NCBI RefSeq assembly: GCF_028010285.1
Contig: NZ_CP116304.1
Location: 1,318,501-1,382,500, forward strand
Reading direction: 5' to 3'
Source of the DNA: Pseudomonas sp. Q1-7
Lineage (GTDB): Bacteria > Pseudomonadota > Gammaproteobacteria > Pseudomonadales > Pseudomonadaceae
Length of the DNA stretch: 64,000 nt
Under the pieces are notes generated by a model that was not told the DNA's origin, did no database searches, and worked only from the letters and a program-made list of their open reading frames with translations. This document shows, in pieces, positions 1-8,834 of the stretch (positions are counted from its first letter, which is position 1; each line of letters opens with the position of its first letter). A program made the position numbers and the translations under genes.

Positions 1-624
1 ATCAATCCCTTCACCCATGGCAGCGCGAAGCACACTGACGTGATGAAGACCGAAGGTCTCAAGCAGGCACTCGACAAGTACGGTTTCGATGCGGCCTTCG
101 GCGGCGCCCGCCGTGACGAGGAGAAGTCTCGCGCCAAGGAGCGTGTCTACTCCTTCCGCGACAGCAAGCATCGCTGGGACCCGAAGAACCAGCGTCCCGA
201 GTTGTGGAACGTCTACAACGGCAAGGTGAAGAAGGGCGAGTCCATCCGCGTCTTCCCGCTCTCCAACTGGACCGAGCTGGATATCTGGCAATACATCTAT
301 CTGGAACAGATCCCGATCGTCCCGCTGTACTTCGCCGCCGAGCGCGAAGTCATCGAGAAGAACGGCACGCTGATCATGATCGACGACGAGCGCATCCTGG
401 AGCACCTCTCCGATGAGGAGAAGGCGCGTATCGAGAAGCGCATGGTGCGGTTCCGTACCCTGGGCTGCTACCCGCTCACTGGCGCGGTGGAGTCCACGGC
501 GACCACCCTGCCGGAAATCATCCAGGAAATGCTCCTGACCCGTACTTCCGAACGCCAGGGCCGCGTAATCGACCATGATCAGGCCGGTTCGATGGAAGAG
601 AAGAAACGTCAGGGCTATTTCTAA
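1..624 (+). CDS. cysD: Sulfate adenylyltransferase subunit 2 (5' end outside window)
   Basis: This is the small, ATP-pyrophosphatase-type subunit of ATP sulfurylase, which with CysN makes adenosine 5'-phosphosulfate from sulfate and ATP in the cytoplasm. The frame is open from base 1, and an internal ATG at 40 is not the start because the conserved HGSAKHTD stretch lies upstream of it. The visible part carries [15 protein letters not shown], the [12 protein letters not shown] block and the C-terminal GAVESTA(T)TLPEII block typical of CysD. About 207 residues are seen; the family is usually about 300, so roughly the first third is missing. The next gene, cysNC, starts 12 nt downstream, so the two form an operon. 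Confidence 0.96.
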   Translation: MNPFTHGSAKHTDVMKTEGLKQALDKYGFDAAFGGARRDEEKSRAKERVYSFRDSKHRWDPKNQRPELWNVYNGKVKKGESIRVFPLSNWTELDIWQYIYLEQIPIVPLYFAAEREVIEKNGTLIMIDDERILEHLSDEEKARIEKRMVRFRTLGCYPLTGAVESTATTLPEIIQEMLLTRTSERQGRVIDHDQAGSMEEKKRQGYF

Positions 625-636
625 GGATTCCGCACC

Positions 637-2538
637 ATGAGCCACCAATCCGATCTGATCAGCCAGGACATCCTCGCCTACCTGGCCCAGCACGAGCGCA
701 AGGAACTCCTGCGCTTCCTCACCTGCGGCAACGTCGACGACGGCAAGAGCACCCTGATTGGTCGCCTGCTGCACGACTCCAAGATGATCTACGAAGATCA
801 TCTGGAAGCCATCACCCGTGATTCTAAGAAAGTCGGCACCACTGGTGACGACGTCGACCTGGCGCTGCTGGTGGACGGTCTGCAGGCCGAGCGCGAACAG
901 GGCATCACCATCGATGTGGCGTATCGCTATTTCAGCACCGCCAAGCGCAAGTTCATCATCGCCGACACGCCCGGCCATGAGCAGTACACCCGCAACATGG
1001 CTACCGGTGCGTCGACCTGCGACCTGGCGATCATCCTCGTCGATGCCCGCTACGGCGTGCAGACCCAGACCCGCCGCCACAGTTACATCGCGTCGCTGCT
1101 GGGGATCAAGCACATCGTCGTCGCGGTCAACAAGATGGACCTGAAAGACTTCGACCAGGGCGTCTTCGAGGCGATCAAGGCCGACTACCTGCAGTTCGCC
1201 GAGCGCATCAAGCTCGCTCCCGCCTCGATCCACTTCGTGCCGATGTCGGCGCTGAAGGGCGACAACGTGGTCAACAAGAGCGAGCGTTCGCCCTGGTACA
1301 CCGGCCAGTCGCTGATGGAAATACTCGAATCCGTGGAGATCGCCGGCGACCGCAATGTCTCCGACATGCGCTTCCCGGTGCAGTACGTGAACCGTCCGAA
1401 CCTCAATTTCCGTGGTTTCGCCGGCACCCTGGCCAGCGGGATCGTGCGCAAGGGCGACGACGTAGTGGCCCTGCCGTCCGGCAAGGGCAGTCGGATCAAA
1501 TCCATCGTCACGTACGAGGGTGAGCTGGAGCAGGCCGGTCCGGGCCAGGCCATTACCCTGACCCTGGAAGACGAGATCGACGTTTCTCGCGGCGATATGC
1601 TGGTGCATGCCGACAACCGTCCGGTGGTGACTGACAGCTTCGACGCCATGCTCGTGTGGATGGCCGAGGAGCCGATGCTCCCGGGCAAGAAGTACGACAT
1701 CAAGCGCGCGACCAGCTACGTGCCGGGCTCCGTTCCGAGCATCACCCACAAGGTGGATGTGAACACCCTGGAGGAAACCGCTGCCAGCAGCCTGCAACTG
1801 AACGAGATCGCCAAGGTCAAGGTCAGCCTGGACGCCCCTATCGCACTCGATGGCTACGAGCAGAATCGCACTACCGGTGCCTTCATCGTCATTGACCGCC
1901 TGACCAATGGCACCGTGGGCGCCGGCATGATCATCGCCGACCCGCAGGCAGGGCGTAACGTCGATGGGCACCATGGCAAGCAGGCTCACGTGTCCCGCGA
2001 AGAGCGCGCCGCTCGCTTCGGCCAGCAACCGGCCACAGTGTTGTTCAGTGGCCTGTCCGGCGCTGGCAAGAGCACCCTGGCCTACGCCGTGGAACGCAAA
2101 CTGTTCGACATGGGTCGTGCTGTCTACGTGCTGGATGGCCAGAACCTGCGCCACGACCTGAACAAGGGGCTGCCGCAGGATCGCACCGGTCGCACTGAGA
2201 ACTGGCGCCGCGCCGCCCACGTCGCACGTCAGTTCAACGAAGCCGGTCTGCTGACCCTGGCTGCGTTCGTCGCCCCCGATGCCGAGGGGCGCGAACAGGC
2301 CAAGGCGCTGATCGGAGCCGACCGTTTGATCACCGTCTACGTCCAGGCTTCGCCGCTGGCCTGCCGCGCGCGTGACCCGCAAGGTCTCTATGCCGCTGGC
2401 CAGGACAACATCCCGGGTGAGTCTTTCCCCTATGACGTGCCGCTGGATGCCGATCTGGTGATCGATACCCAGTCTACCGAGGTGGAAGAGGGCGTGAGGC
2501 AGGTTATCGATCTGCTCCGGCAGCGCGGCGCCATCTAA
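637..2538 (+). CDS. cysNC: Bifunctional sulfate adenylyltransferase subunit 1 / adenylylsulfate kinase (CysNC)
   Basis: The 633-residue fusion protein joins the GTPase subunit of ATP sulfurylase to an APS kinase, so that APS is made and then phosphorylated to PAPS. The GTPase part shows the P-loop GNVDDGKST at residues 31-39, DTPGHEQ from about 110 and NKMD at 165-168, followed by EF-Tu-like beta-barrel domains. A second P-loop, [11 protein letters not shown], near residue 470 opens the CysC part. The CysC lid differs from the E. coli-type enzyme: the usual arginine-rich RAGE...FTGID segment is replaced by a shorter [17 protein letters not shown] stretch, which I recall as typical of Pseudomonas fusions. 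It follows cysD by 12 nt and ends at a strong terminator. Confidence 0.96.
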   Translation: MSHQSDLISQDILAYLAQHERKELLRFLTCGNVDDGKSTLIGRLLHDSKMIYEDHLEAITRDSKKVGTTGDDVDLALLVDGLQAEREQGITIDVAYRYFSTAKRKFIIADTPGHEQYTRNMATGASTCDLAIILVDARYGVQTQTRRHSYIASLLGIKHIVVAVNKMDLKDFDQGVFEAIKADYLQFAERIKLAPASIHFVPMSALKGDNVVNKSERSPWYTGQSLMEILESVEIAGDRNVSDMRFPVQYVNRPNLNFRGFAGTLASGIVRKGDDVVALPSGKGSRIKSIVTYEGELEQAGPGQAITLTLEDEIDVSRGDMLVHADNRPVVTDSFDAMLVWMAEEPMLPGKKYDIKRATSYVPGSVPSITHKVDVNTLEETAASSLQLNEIAKVKVSLDAPIALDGYEQNRTTGAFIVIDRLTNGTVGAGMIIADPQAGRNVDGHHGKQAHVSREERAARFGQQPATVLFSGLSGAGKSTLAYAVERKLFDMGRAVYVLDGQNLRHDLNKGLPQDRTGRTENWRRAAHVARQFNEAGLLTLAAFVAPDAEGREQAKALIGADRLITVYVQASPLACRARDPQGLYAAGQDNIPGESFPYDVPLDADLVIDTQSTEVEEGVRQVIDLLRQRGAI

Positions 2539-2547
2539 GGCGCCGCC

Positions 2548-2584
2548 CAACAAAAAGCCCCGCGATCCGCGGGGCTTTTTGTTG
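2548..2584. terminator. Bidirectional terminator between cysNC and zapG
   Basis: A perfect 17-bp inverted repeat (CAACAAAAAGCCCCGCG and its complement around an ATC loop) has A-tracts on one arm and T-tracts on the other. It can therefore end transcription of cysNC from the left and of the convergent zapG from the right. Confidence 0.9.
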
Positions 2585-2594
2585 GTTTCCAATT

Positions 2595-2622
2595 CCACCC
2601 GACCGCATAGGCGGTCGGGTGG
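2595..2622. terminator. GC-rich hairpin just after zapG
   Basis: CCACCCGACCGC and its exact complement enclose an ATAG loop, 7 nt beyond the zapG stop on the minus strand. It lacks a T-tract, so it is more likely a transcript-stabilising 3' hairpin or a helper to the neighbouring terminator than a terminator by itself. Confidence 0.5.
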
Positions 2623-2628
2623 GTGGAA

Positions 2629-3069
2629 TCAGTACTTGCCTTTCAGGCCGAAGGTCTCGTCCAGGGTGCCGGGGGTATCCGGGACCTTCGGTGCATAGTC
2701 CTTGGGCGCCTCGTTGCTTTTCGGCGGGGTCAGGCGTTCGCGCGGGCTCGCGGCTTCGTCAGCGTGCAGGGCGGCCAGCAGGCGTTGGCGGGTCAGCTCG
2801 TCCAGGGCCAGGCGGCTGGCGCCCTCGGACAGGTGCTCCTGAACCTCCTGGTAGCTCTGAGTGAGCTTTTTCACCAGGCTGGCGGTGGTGTTGAAGTGGG
2901 TGACCACCTCGCTCTGGTAGGTATCGAAGCGTTCCTGCAGGTCATCCAGCTGGCGCTGCGTCCGGTTCGGCGCGGCGTTGGGTACCAAGCGGGCAATCAG
3001 GAATCCGATGCCGATACCGGCGAGCAGGGCGAAGGCTGGTAACAACCAGACGGTGAGCGACTGTTCCAC
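2629..3069 (-). CDS. zapG: YhcB/ZapG family inner-membrane protein (DUF1043)
   Basis: This 146-residue protein has one N-terminal membrane segment (about residues 8-28, LLPAFALLAGIGIGFLIARL) followed by a coiled-coil-prone, charged cytoplasmic region and a proline-rich tail ending in FGLKGKY. These are the features of the DUF1043 family; E. coli YhcB (ZapG) helps coordinate cell-wall growth and division. The start is GTG with AGGAAGG a few bases upstream. It is convergent with cysNC and divergent from the hydrolase gene. ZapE, another division-linked protein, lies three genes away. Confidence 0.88.
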   Translation of the reverse strand: MEQSLTVWLLPAFALLAGIGIGFLIARLVPNAAPNRTQRQLDDLQERFDTYQSEVVTHFNTTASLVKKLTQSYQEVQEHLSEGASRLALDELTRQRLLAALHADEAASPRERLTPPKSNEAPKDYAPKVPDTPGTLDETFGLKGKY

Positions 3070-3195
3070 GAGTCCTTCCTCTATAAACGGCTTTGCTTTA
3101 CGTTAACGGCTCGAATCCGCGCTGTATACCGCGACACAAGCCCTGTTGTGCTAATCCAAGACGAGTCGACCCGTCACGAGGTCACGGAGTTTCCC

Positions 3196-3825
3196 TTGCT
3201 GATCCGCGAAAACCCACTTTTGCTCGATGGCCCCTGTGGCCAACTCGAAGCGCTGCATCTCGACCTGCCCGAAGCCAAGGGCCTGGCGCTGATCTGCCAC
3301 CCCAATCCGGTGCAGGGCGGCACGATGCTCAACAAGGTGGTTTCCACCTTGCAGCGCACTGCGCGCGATGCCGGCTACAGCACCCTGCGTTTCAACTACC
3401 GCGGTGTTGGCGCCAGCGCCGGCAATCATGACATGGGAGGCGGAGAAGTGGACGATGCCGAAGCCGCGGCCCAGTGGTTCCGTGCGCAGCGCCCGGAGCT
3501 TCCGCTGACCTTGTTCGGTTTTTCCTTCGGTGGTTTCGTGGCGGCCAGCCTGGCCGGTCGCCTGGAGCGCCAAGGCGTCGCCGTGCCCCGCCTGTTCATG
3601 GTGGCGCCGGCGGTGATGCGCATGACCGCCGAGTACCCACTGCCCGAAGGCGGGGCGCTCACCGTGATCCAGCCTGACGCCGACGAAGTCGTACCGCCTC
3701 AAGCGGTATACGACTGGTCCGCCGGCCTGGCGCGTCCCCATGAGCTGCTGAAAGTGGCAGAATGCGGGCACTTCTTCCACGGCAAGCTGACCGATCTCAA
3801 GGACCTGGTTCTGCCGCGTCTCTGA
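3196..3825 (+). CDS. Alpha/beta hydrolase
   Basis: This is a small serine hydrolase of about 209 residues. The nucleophile motif GFSFGG places Ser at residue 110; CHPNPVQGGTM and FNYRGVGAS are the usual oxyanion-side loops of this family, and the acid (in QPDADEVVPP) and His (in ECGHFFHG) follow in order. I chose TTG at 3196 because a GGAG ribosome-binding site lies 6-8 nt upstream and the family begins near LIRENPLL; a GTG at 3148 in the same frame would add 16 residues. The substrate is unknown. It ends 30 nt before trpS and may be cotranscribed with it. Confidence 0.85.
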   Translation: MLIRENPLLLDGPCGQLEALHLDLPEAKGLALICHPNPVQGGTMLNKVVSTLQRTARDAGYSTLRFNYRGVGASAGNHDMGGGEVDDAEAAAQWFRAQRPELPLTLFGFSFGGFVAASLAGRLERQGVAVPRLFMVAPAVMRMTAEYPLPEGGALTVIQPDADEVVPPQAVYDWSAGLARPHELLKVAECGHFFHGKLTDLKDLVLPRL

Positions 3826-3855
3826 TTCCGAACGAAAGTCCGACAAGCGAATACC

Positions 3856-5205
3856 ATGACCACTCGTATCCTCACCGGCATCACTACCACCGGCACGCCG
3901 CACCTTGGCAACTATGCCGGTGCCATCCGCCCGGCGATCATCGCCAGCCGCGCCAATGACGTCGACTCCTTCTACTTCCTGGCCGACTACCATGCCCTGA
4001 TCAAGTGCGACGACCCGGCCCGCATCCAGCGTTCGCGCCTGGAAATCGCCGCCACCTGGCTGGCCTGCGGCCTGGATACCGACAGGGCGACTTTCTACCG
4101 TCAGTCCGACATCCCCGAGATCCCTGAGCTCACCTGGCTGCTCACCTGCGTCAGCGCCAAGGGGCTGCTCAATCGTGCCCACGCCTACAAGGCCTCGGTG
4201 GACAAGAACCTGGAAGCCGGCGAAGACCCGGACGCCGGCGTTACCATGGGCTTGTACAGCTACCCGGTGCTGATGGCCGCGGACATCCTGATGTTCAACG
4301 CCCACAAGGTGCCGGTCGGTCGCGACCAGATCCAGCACGTGGAGATGGCCCGCGACATCGGTCAGCGCTTCAATCACCTGTTCGGCGCCGGGCGCGAATA
4401 CTTCACCTTGCCGGAAGCCGTGATCGAGGAAGAAGTGGCGACCCTGCCCGGCCTGGACGGTCGCAAGATGTCCAAGAGCTACGACAACACCATTCCGTTG
4501 TTCGGTAGCGCCAAGCAACTGAAGGACGCCATTGCGCGCATCGTTACCGACTCCCGTGCCCCGGGCGAGCCGAAGGACCCGGACAACTCTCACCTGTTCA
4601 CGCTCTTCCAGGCCTTCGCCACCCCGGCGCAGCTCGCCGAATTCCGCGCCGAGCTGCTGGGCGGCCTGGCCTGGGGCGAGGCCAAGCAGCGCCTGTTCCA
4701 ATTGCTCGACAACGAACTGGGCGAGGCCCGCGAGCGCTACCATGCGCTGATCGAGCGCCCGGCCGACCTGGAGGACATCCTGTTCGCCGGTGCCGCCAAG
4801 GCGCGCAAGATCGCCACGCCGTTCCTCGGCGAGCTGCGCGAGGCCGTCGGTCTGCGCTCTTTCCGCGCCCGTGTGCAGACGGGTGGCGACGCCAAGGCGA
4901 AGAAGGTTGCCAAGAACGCCCGTTTCGTCAGCTTCCGCGACGAAGACGGCAGCTTCCGCTTCCGCCTGTTGGCTGCCGACGGCGAGCAGCTGCTGCTGTC
5001 CCGTTCATTTGCCGACGGCAAGGCGGCAGGCCAGATCAGCAAGCGCCTGCAATCGGGTGATGAGCTGGACCTGCGGGTAGACGGCGAAGGGTTCGGCATC
5101 TGGCTGGACGGCGAGCAAGTCGCCGCCAGTCCGTCATTCGCTGACTCGGCGGCCCGCGATACGGCCATCGAGCGCCTGTACGCGGCCCTCGCGCCGCAGG
5201 AGTAA
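3856..5205 (+). CDS. trpS: Tryptophan-tRNA ligase with C-terminal extension
   Basis: TrpS charges tRNA-Trp with tryptophan in the cytoplasm. The class I signatures are present: TPHLGN (HIGH equivalent, residues 14-19) and KMSKS (204-208). The catalytic core plus anticodon-binding helices account for about 335 residues, as in a typical bacterial TrpS, but this protein has 449. The extra tail of about 110 residues contains a block ([20 protein letters not shown] onward) that resembles the small YegP/DUF1508 fold by eye. The same long form is, from memory, usual in Pseudomonas. A terminator follows, so trpS ends a transcript. Confidence 0.96.
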   Translation: MTTRILTGITTTGTPHLGNYAGAIRPAIIASRANDVDSFYFLADYHALIKCDDPARIQRSRLEIAATWLACGLDTDRATFYRQSDIPEIPELTWLLTCVSAKGLLNRAHAYKASVDKNLEAGEDPDAGVTMGLYSYPVLMAADILMFNAHKVPVGRDQIQHVEMARDIGQRFNHLFGAGREYFTLPEAVIEEEVATLPGLDGRKMSKSYDNTIPLFGSAKQLKDAIARIVTDSRAPGEPKDPDNSHLFTLFQAFATPAQLAEFRAELLGGLAWGEAKQRLFQLLDNELGEARERYHALIERPADLEDILFAGAAKARKIATPFLGELREAVGLRSFRARVQTGGDAKAKKVAKNARFVSFRDEDGSFRFRLLAADGEQLLLSRSFADGKAAGQISKRLQSGDELDLRVDGEGFGIWLDGEQVAASPSFADSAARDTAIERLYAALAPQE

Positions 5206-5247
5206 CAGCACTTCCAGCGGTCGGCGTTGCCGGCCAATTGCCAATCC

Positions 5248-5282
5248 ACGGGGCAGGCTCTAAAGTACCTGCCCCGTTTTTC
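5248..5282 (+). terminator. Terminator after trpS
   Basis: ACGGGGCAGG and its exact complement CCTGCCCCGT enclose a 10-nt loop, and TTTT follows. It lies between the trpS stop and the zapE start, so zapE probably has its own promoter or depends on read-through. Confidence 0.8.
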
Positions 5283-5300
5283 GTTGCCTTGCTACCGATC

Positions 5301-6395
5301 ATGACCCCCCTCGAGCGCTACCAGGCCGATCTCAAGCGGCCGGATTTCTTTCACGATGCCGCGCAGGAAACCGCTGTTCGCCACTTGCAGCGGCTGTATG
5401 ACGACCTGATTGCCGACGACCGCAGCAAACCCGGCCTTCTGGGCAGCCTGTTCGGCAAGAAGCGCCAGGGCCCGGTGAAGGGCCTGTATTTCTGGGGTGG
5501 CGTAGGTCGCGGCAAGACCTACCTGGTGGATACCTTCTACGACGCGCTGCCGTTCAAGCAGAAGATGCGTACCCACTTCCACCGCTTCATGAAGCGCGTC
5601 CACGAGGAAATGAAGACCCTCAGGGGCGAGAAGAATCCGCTGACCATCATCGGCAAGCGTTTCGCCGACGAGGCGCGGGTGATCTGCTTCGATGAGTTCT
5701 TTGTGTCGGACATCACCGACGCCATGATCCTGGCCACGCTGCTGGAGGAGCTGTTCAAGAACGGCGTGAGCCTGGTGGCGACGTCCAACATCGTGCCCGA
5801 CGGCCTTTACAAGGACGGCCTGCAGCGTGCGCGCTTCCTGCCGGCCATCGCGCTGCTCAAGGAGCACACCGACATCGTCAACGTCGACAGCGGCGTGGAC
5901 TATCGCCTGCGTGCCCTGGAGCAGGCCGAGCTGTTCCATTTCCCCCTGGACGCCGAAGCCGAGGCCAGCCTGAGCCGCAGCTTCAAGAGCCTGCTGCCGG
6001 ATTGCACCATGGCCCAGGAGAACGAAGTCCTGATGATCGAAAATCGCGAAATCCGCGCGGTGCGCGTCTGCGAAGACGTCGCCTGGTTCGAGTTCCGCGA
6101 ACTCTGCGACGGTCCACGCAGCCAGAACGACTACATCGAGCTGGGCAAGATCTTCCACGCTGTGATCCTCGCGAATGTCGAGCAGATGGGCGTGGCCAAG
6201 GACGACATGGCGCGGCGATTCATCAACCTGGTGGACGAGTTCTACGACCGCAACGTGAAGCTGATCATCTCCGCCGAGGTGGAGTTGAAGGATCTGTATT
6301 CCGGTGGCCGGCTGAACTTCGAGTTCCAGCGCACCCTCAGCCGCTTGCTGGAAATGCAGTCCCATGAATTCCTGTCGCGTCCGCACAAGCCCTAA
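5301..6395 (+). CDS. zapE: Cell division protein ZapE (AFG1-like ATPase)
   Basis: ZapE is an AFG1/LACE1-family ATPase of 364 residues that acts at the FtsZ ring in E. coli. The Walker A motif GGVGRGKT is at residues 66-73, and a Walker B-like CFDEFFVSD lies about 65 residues later. HFHRFMKRVHEE, LVATSNIVPDGLYKDGL and FLPAIALLKEH are conserved family blocks. The start is ATG 5301; the frame is open 21 codons further upstream, but that part covers the trpS terminator. It is the last gene before a less conserved region. Confidence 0.93.
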   Translation: MTPLERYQADLKRPDFFHDAAQETAVRHLQRLYDDLIADDRSKPGLLGSLFGKKRQGPVKGLYFWGGVGRGKTYLVDTFYDALPFKQKMRTHFHRFMKRVHEEMKTLRGEKNPLTIIGKRFADEARVICFDEFFVSDITDAMILATLLEELFKNGVSLVATSNIVPDGLYKDGLQRARFLPAIALLKEHTDIVNVDSGVDYRLRALEQAELFHFPLDAEAEASLSRSFKSLLPDCTMAQENEVLMIENREIRAVRVCEDVAWFEFRELCDGPRSQNDYIELGKIFHAVILANVEQMGVAKDDMARRFINLVDEFYDRNVKLIISAEVELKDLYSGGRLNFEFQRTLSRLLEMQSHEFLSRPHKP

Positions 6396-6461
6396 AGGCG
6401 AATAGCCGGCAAGAGGGGCTAAGGGCTGAAGGCTGGACGATGGGATACGGCGTGGCCATAG

Positions 6462-6489
6462 GTTGGTGCCTCGCGAAGCGAGGCCCAAC
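6462..6489. repeat. Hairpin-forming intergenic sequence after zapE
   Basis: GTTGG-T-GCCTCGC, a GAA loop, then GCGAGGC-CCAAC form a long stem with one bulge. Downstream comes TTGGGCTTCGCAGGCTCAGC, a string I associate with small repeated extragenic elements in Pseudomonas. The stem has no T-tract. The 6396-6566 gap holds no gene that I can see. Confidence 0.5.
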
Positions 6490-6566
6490 GTTGCACCGGA
6501 TACCTCGTTCGTTGGGCTTCGCAGGCTCAGCGCCGCCCTGCAAAGGCGGAAGAGCCTCCAGCCTGA

Positions 6567-7532
6567 TCAGTTCTGCGCCACCTTCCGTTCCCGCTGCTCC
6601 AGCAGCCTCCGGGCGTGGGCCACTTCCAGGGCTTCCATGGCATTGATCGGCGTGATTGCCACCGCCCTCCTCAGGTGCTCCAGGACCTTGGCGTCCTCGT
6701 CGTCGCCGTACACGTACTCCAGTGCATTGGCATACTCGTAGTGGCCGATGGGCAGATCGTCGGCGGCCTTGAAGGAGCGGGCGAAGTACGCCTCCATCTT
6801 GTCCGAGCTGACCCCGTAGGTCATCTTGCCCACCAGCTTGCCCACCTTGCGGATCACCCCGGCTTCGTAGCCGCCGTAGAGGGCGAGGGCGAAGGGTTGC
6901 TGCGGCTGCTTCTCCAGCAATGCGTCCAGTTCCTCGGGGATCTGGCTGGTGTAACCGCGCTTGAGCACCACCGGCACGGGCAGTTCTTCACCCAGGCGGG
7001 CCTTGGCGTAGGCGCGACCGAACTGGGCCACCACGTCGGCCTTGACCAGATCGCCGGCGTCATCGGTGTAGCGGATCACCTCTTCCAGCAGACGGTGCTT
7101 TTCCGCCTGGTCCGGTACCAGGAAAAGCGCGTAGACCACCTGGGCGAACATGGCGGGCACCTGGCCGCCGACGCCCAGGGCCAGTCCCTGCTTCTTGGCC
7201 GCGGCGAAGTCGCCTCGGAACATCAGGCGCCAGACATCCTGCAGCCTGGTCGCGTACGCCTCGGCTTCCTCCGGCGTGCCGGCGAAGCCGGTCTTGCCCG
7301 CCACCGTCAGCTCCAGGGCTTTGGGATATCGTGTGGCCATGGTCACCACCCAGTCGGCGTCCGGGAAGGGATAGTTCGTGCCAAAACCCCGGGTCAGGCG
7401 CGGCCAGGCTTCGCGCAGCTTGTCACCGGAGTAGTCGTAGGCGGCCTGGTCATGGGGGAAGGGTTTCCAGTTGTCATCCGCCGCAGCGGTGAGGCTGCAG
7501 GCGGCCAGCAGGGCAAGCAGGTAACGGCGCAT
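6567..7532 (-). CDS. Secreted protein of unknown function, possibly TPR-like
   Basis: I do not recognise this 321-residue protein. The start is the ATG at 7532, which gives a clear signal peptide (MRRYLLALLAACSLTAAADD) with cleavage probably after the TAAA stretch; a longer upstream reading has no signal and was rejected. The mature part is helical and rich in Ala, Leu and aromatic residues. Its last 60 residues (AYFARSFKAADDLPIGHYEY, then LEHLRRAVAITPINAMEALE) look like degenerate tetratricopeptide repeats. No cysteine suggests a lipobox, so it is probably periplasmic. It stands alone on the minus strand between zapE and the GlxA-type regulator gene. Confidence 0.72.
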   Translation of the reverse strand: MRRYLLALLAACSLTAAADDNWKPFPHDQAAYDYSGDKLREAWPRLTRGFGTNYPFPDADWVVTMATRYPKALELTVAGKTGFAGTPEEAEAYATRLQDVWRLMFRGDFAAAKKQGLALGVGGQVPAMFAQVVYALFLVPDQAEKHRLLEEVIRYTDDAGDLVKADVVAQFGRAYAKARLGEELPVPVVLKRGYTSQIPEELDALLEKQPQQPFALALYGGYEAGVIRKVGKLVGKMTYGVSSDKMEAYFARSFKAADDLPIGHYEYANALEYVYGDDEDAKVLEHLRRAVAITPINAMEALEVAHARRLLEQRERKVAQN

Positions 7533-7681
7533 GGCGATGGACCTTTTCTTGTTGTTTGTCCTCCCGCGCCGACTGGCGCGGGTGCGGGCGTCCCGTTCGG
7601 GCATGGACCGATCATAGGGCCGCGGTAGCGGCGGCCAACCCATCCTTGGGATGGCATCGCCACCCCCATGAAAATGTCGTT

Positions 7682-8680
7682 CTACTCGCCTTTCTGCTGG
7701 TACTGGCGCCGGTACTGATTCGGTGAGAGCTGGGTGTGCTGGCGAAACAACCGGGCGAAGAAGCTGGCGTCGTCGTAGCCCACTTCGTAGCTGATGGTCT
7801 TGATGCTCTTGCGCGTCGCCGAGAGCAGCCCCTTGGCCGTTTCAATGCGTAGCCGCTGCAAGTAGTGCAGGGGCTTGTCACCGGTGGCGGCCTGGAAGCG
7901 CCGCATGAAGTTGCGGATGCTCATGCCATGGTCGCGGGCCACGTCCTCGAAGCGGAACTTGTCGGCGAAATGTTCTTCCAGCCATTGTTGGATTTGCAGG
8001 ATGGTCATGTCGTGGTGCAGCTTCTGCCCGCCAAAACCGATGCGGCCGGGCGTATAGCTGCGCTGGACTTCGTAGAGGATGTCACGGGCCACTGCCTGGG
8101 CGATGCCGGCGCCGCAGAAGCGTTCGATCAGGTAGATGTACAGGTCGCAGGCGGAGGTGACGCCGCCGGCGCAATAGAGGTTGTCGGCGTCGGAGAGGTG
8201 CTTGTCCTGGTTCAGAAGCACCTTGGGGAAGCGTTCGGCAAATTCGCCGAAGAAGCGCCAGTAGGTGGTCGCTTCCTTGCCATCCAGCAGGCCGGCCTGG
8301 GCCATCCAGAATACGCCGTAGGCTTCTCCACAGATGGCGCTGCCGGCGGCGTGGCGCTCGCGCAGCCAGTCGCAGATTTGCGGGTAACGGCTGAGCAGGT
8401 CATCGAAGTCCCCCCAGAACGTCGGGAGGATGATGATGTCCGCGTCGTCCAGCGGACCATCCACTGGCACTTTCACTTCGCTGAAACTGCCCACGGGCTG
8501 GCCGTCGGGGCTGACCAGGCGAGTCTGGAAGGCGGGGGTGAGGCCCTTGCCTTGCAGCTTGCCGAATCGCAGGCTGGCCATGTGGAAGAAGTCCTTGGCC
8601 TGCATCAGGGTGGAGGCGAAGACGCCGTCGATGGCCAGGATGCTGACCTGCCGAAGGTCTGGGGACTGCATGGTGCTCAT
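7682..8680 (-). CDS. GlxA-family transcriptional regulator (DJ-1/PfpI domain plus AraC HTH)
   Basis: This is a 332-residue regulator with an N-terminal DJ-1/PfpI-like domain (about residues 10-190, with the nucleophile-elbow-like AICGEAYGVFWMAQAG) and a C-terminal AraC-type DNA-binding domain (about 225-325). The second helix-turn-helix shows the typical ISYEVGYDDASFFARLFR followed by SPNQYRRQY. GlxA-type regulators often sense nitrogenous compounds, but nothing here names the effector. The gene is divergent from the acyl-CoA dehydrogenase gene (154 nt between starts), which makes that gene a candidate target, by inference only. Confidence 0.92.
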   Translation of the reverse strand: MSTMQSPDLRQVSILAIDGVFASTLMQAKDFFHMASLRFGKLQGKGLTPAFQTRLVSPDGQPVGSFSEVKVPVDGPLDDADIIILPTFWGDFDDLLSRYPQICDWLRERHAAGSAICGEAYGVFWMAQAGLLDGKEATTYWRFFGEFAERFPKVLLNQDKHLSDADNLYCAGGVTSACDLYIYLIERFCGAGIAQAVARDILYEVQRSYTPGRIGFGGQKLHHDMTILQIQQWLEEHFADKFRFEDVARDHGMSIRNFMRRFQAATGDKPLHYLQRLRIETAKGLLSATRKSIKTISYEVGYDDASFFARLFRQHTQLSPNQYRRQYQQKGE

Positions 8681-8834
8681 GGTGTTGTTCTTATGATGGG
8701 GAAACGGTCATTCTGCGGCTGGATCGTCTTATTTTTTGTCCTAAGTGTCCAGTGCGGTGATGGAGGGGGCTGGCCTAGAGTCGTCAGCCTCTGTCCTCCA
8801 ATAAACGGCATAAATACCGATTCAAGGTGAAATC
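8681..8834. promoter_or_regulatory. Divergent control region, GlxA-type regulator / acyl-CoA dehydrogenase
   Basis: The gap between the two start codons includes an AT-rich block (TCTTATTTTTTGTCC) and an imperfect repeat GTCCTAAGTGTCC around 8738-8750. I cannot assign promoter hexamers with confidence. AAGGTG a few bases before 8835 is the ribosome-binding site of the dehydrogenase. Confidence 0.4.

Noticed and set aside
3151-4743. 530-codon minus-strand frame across the hydrolase and trpS
   Set aside because: It crosses two well-supported genes and has no domain of its own.
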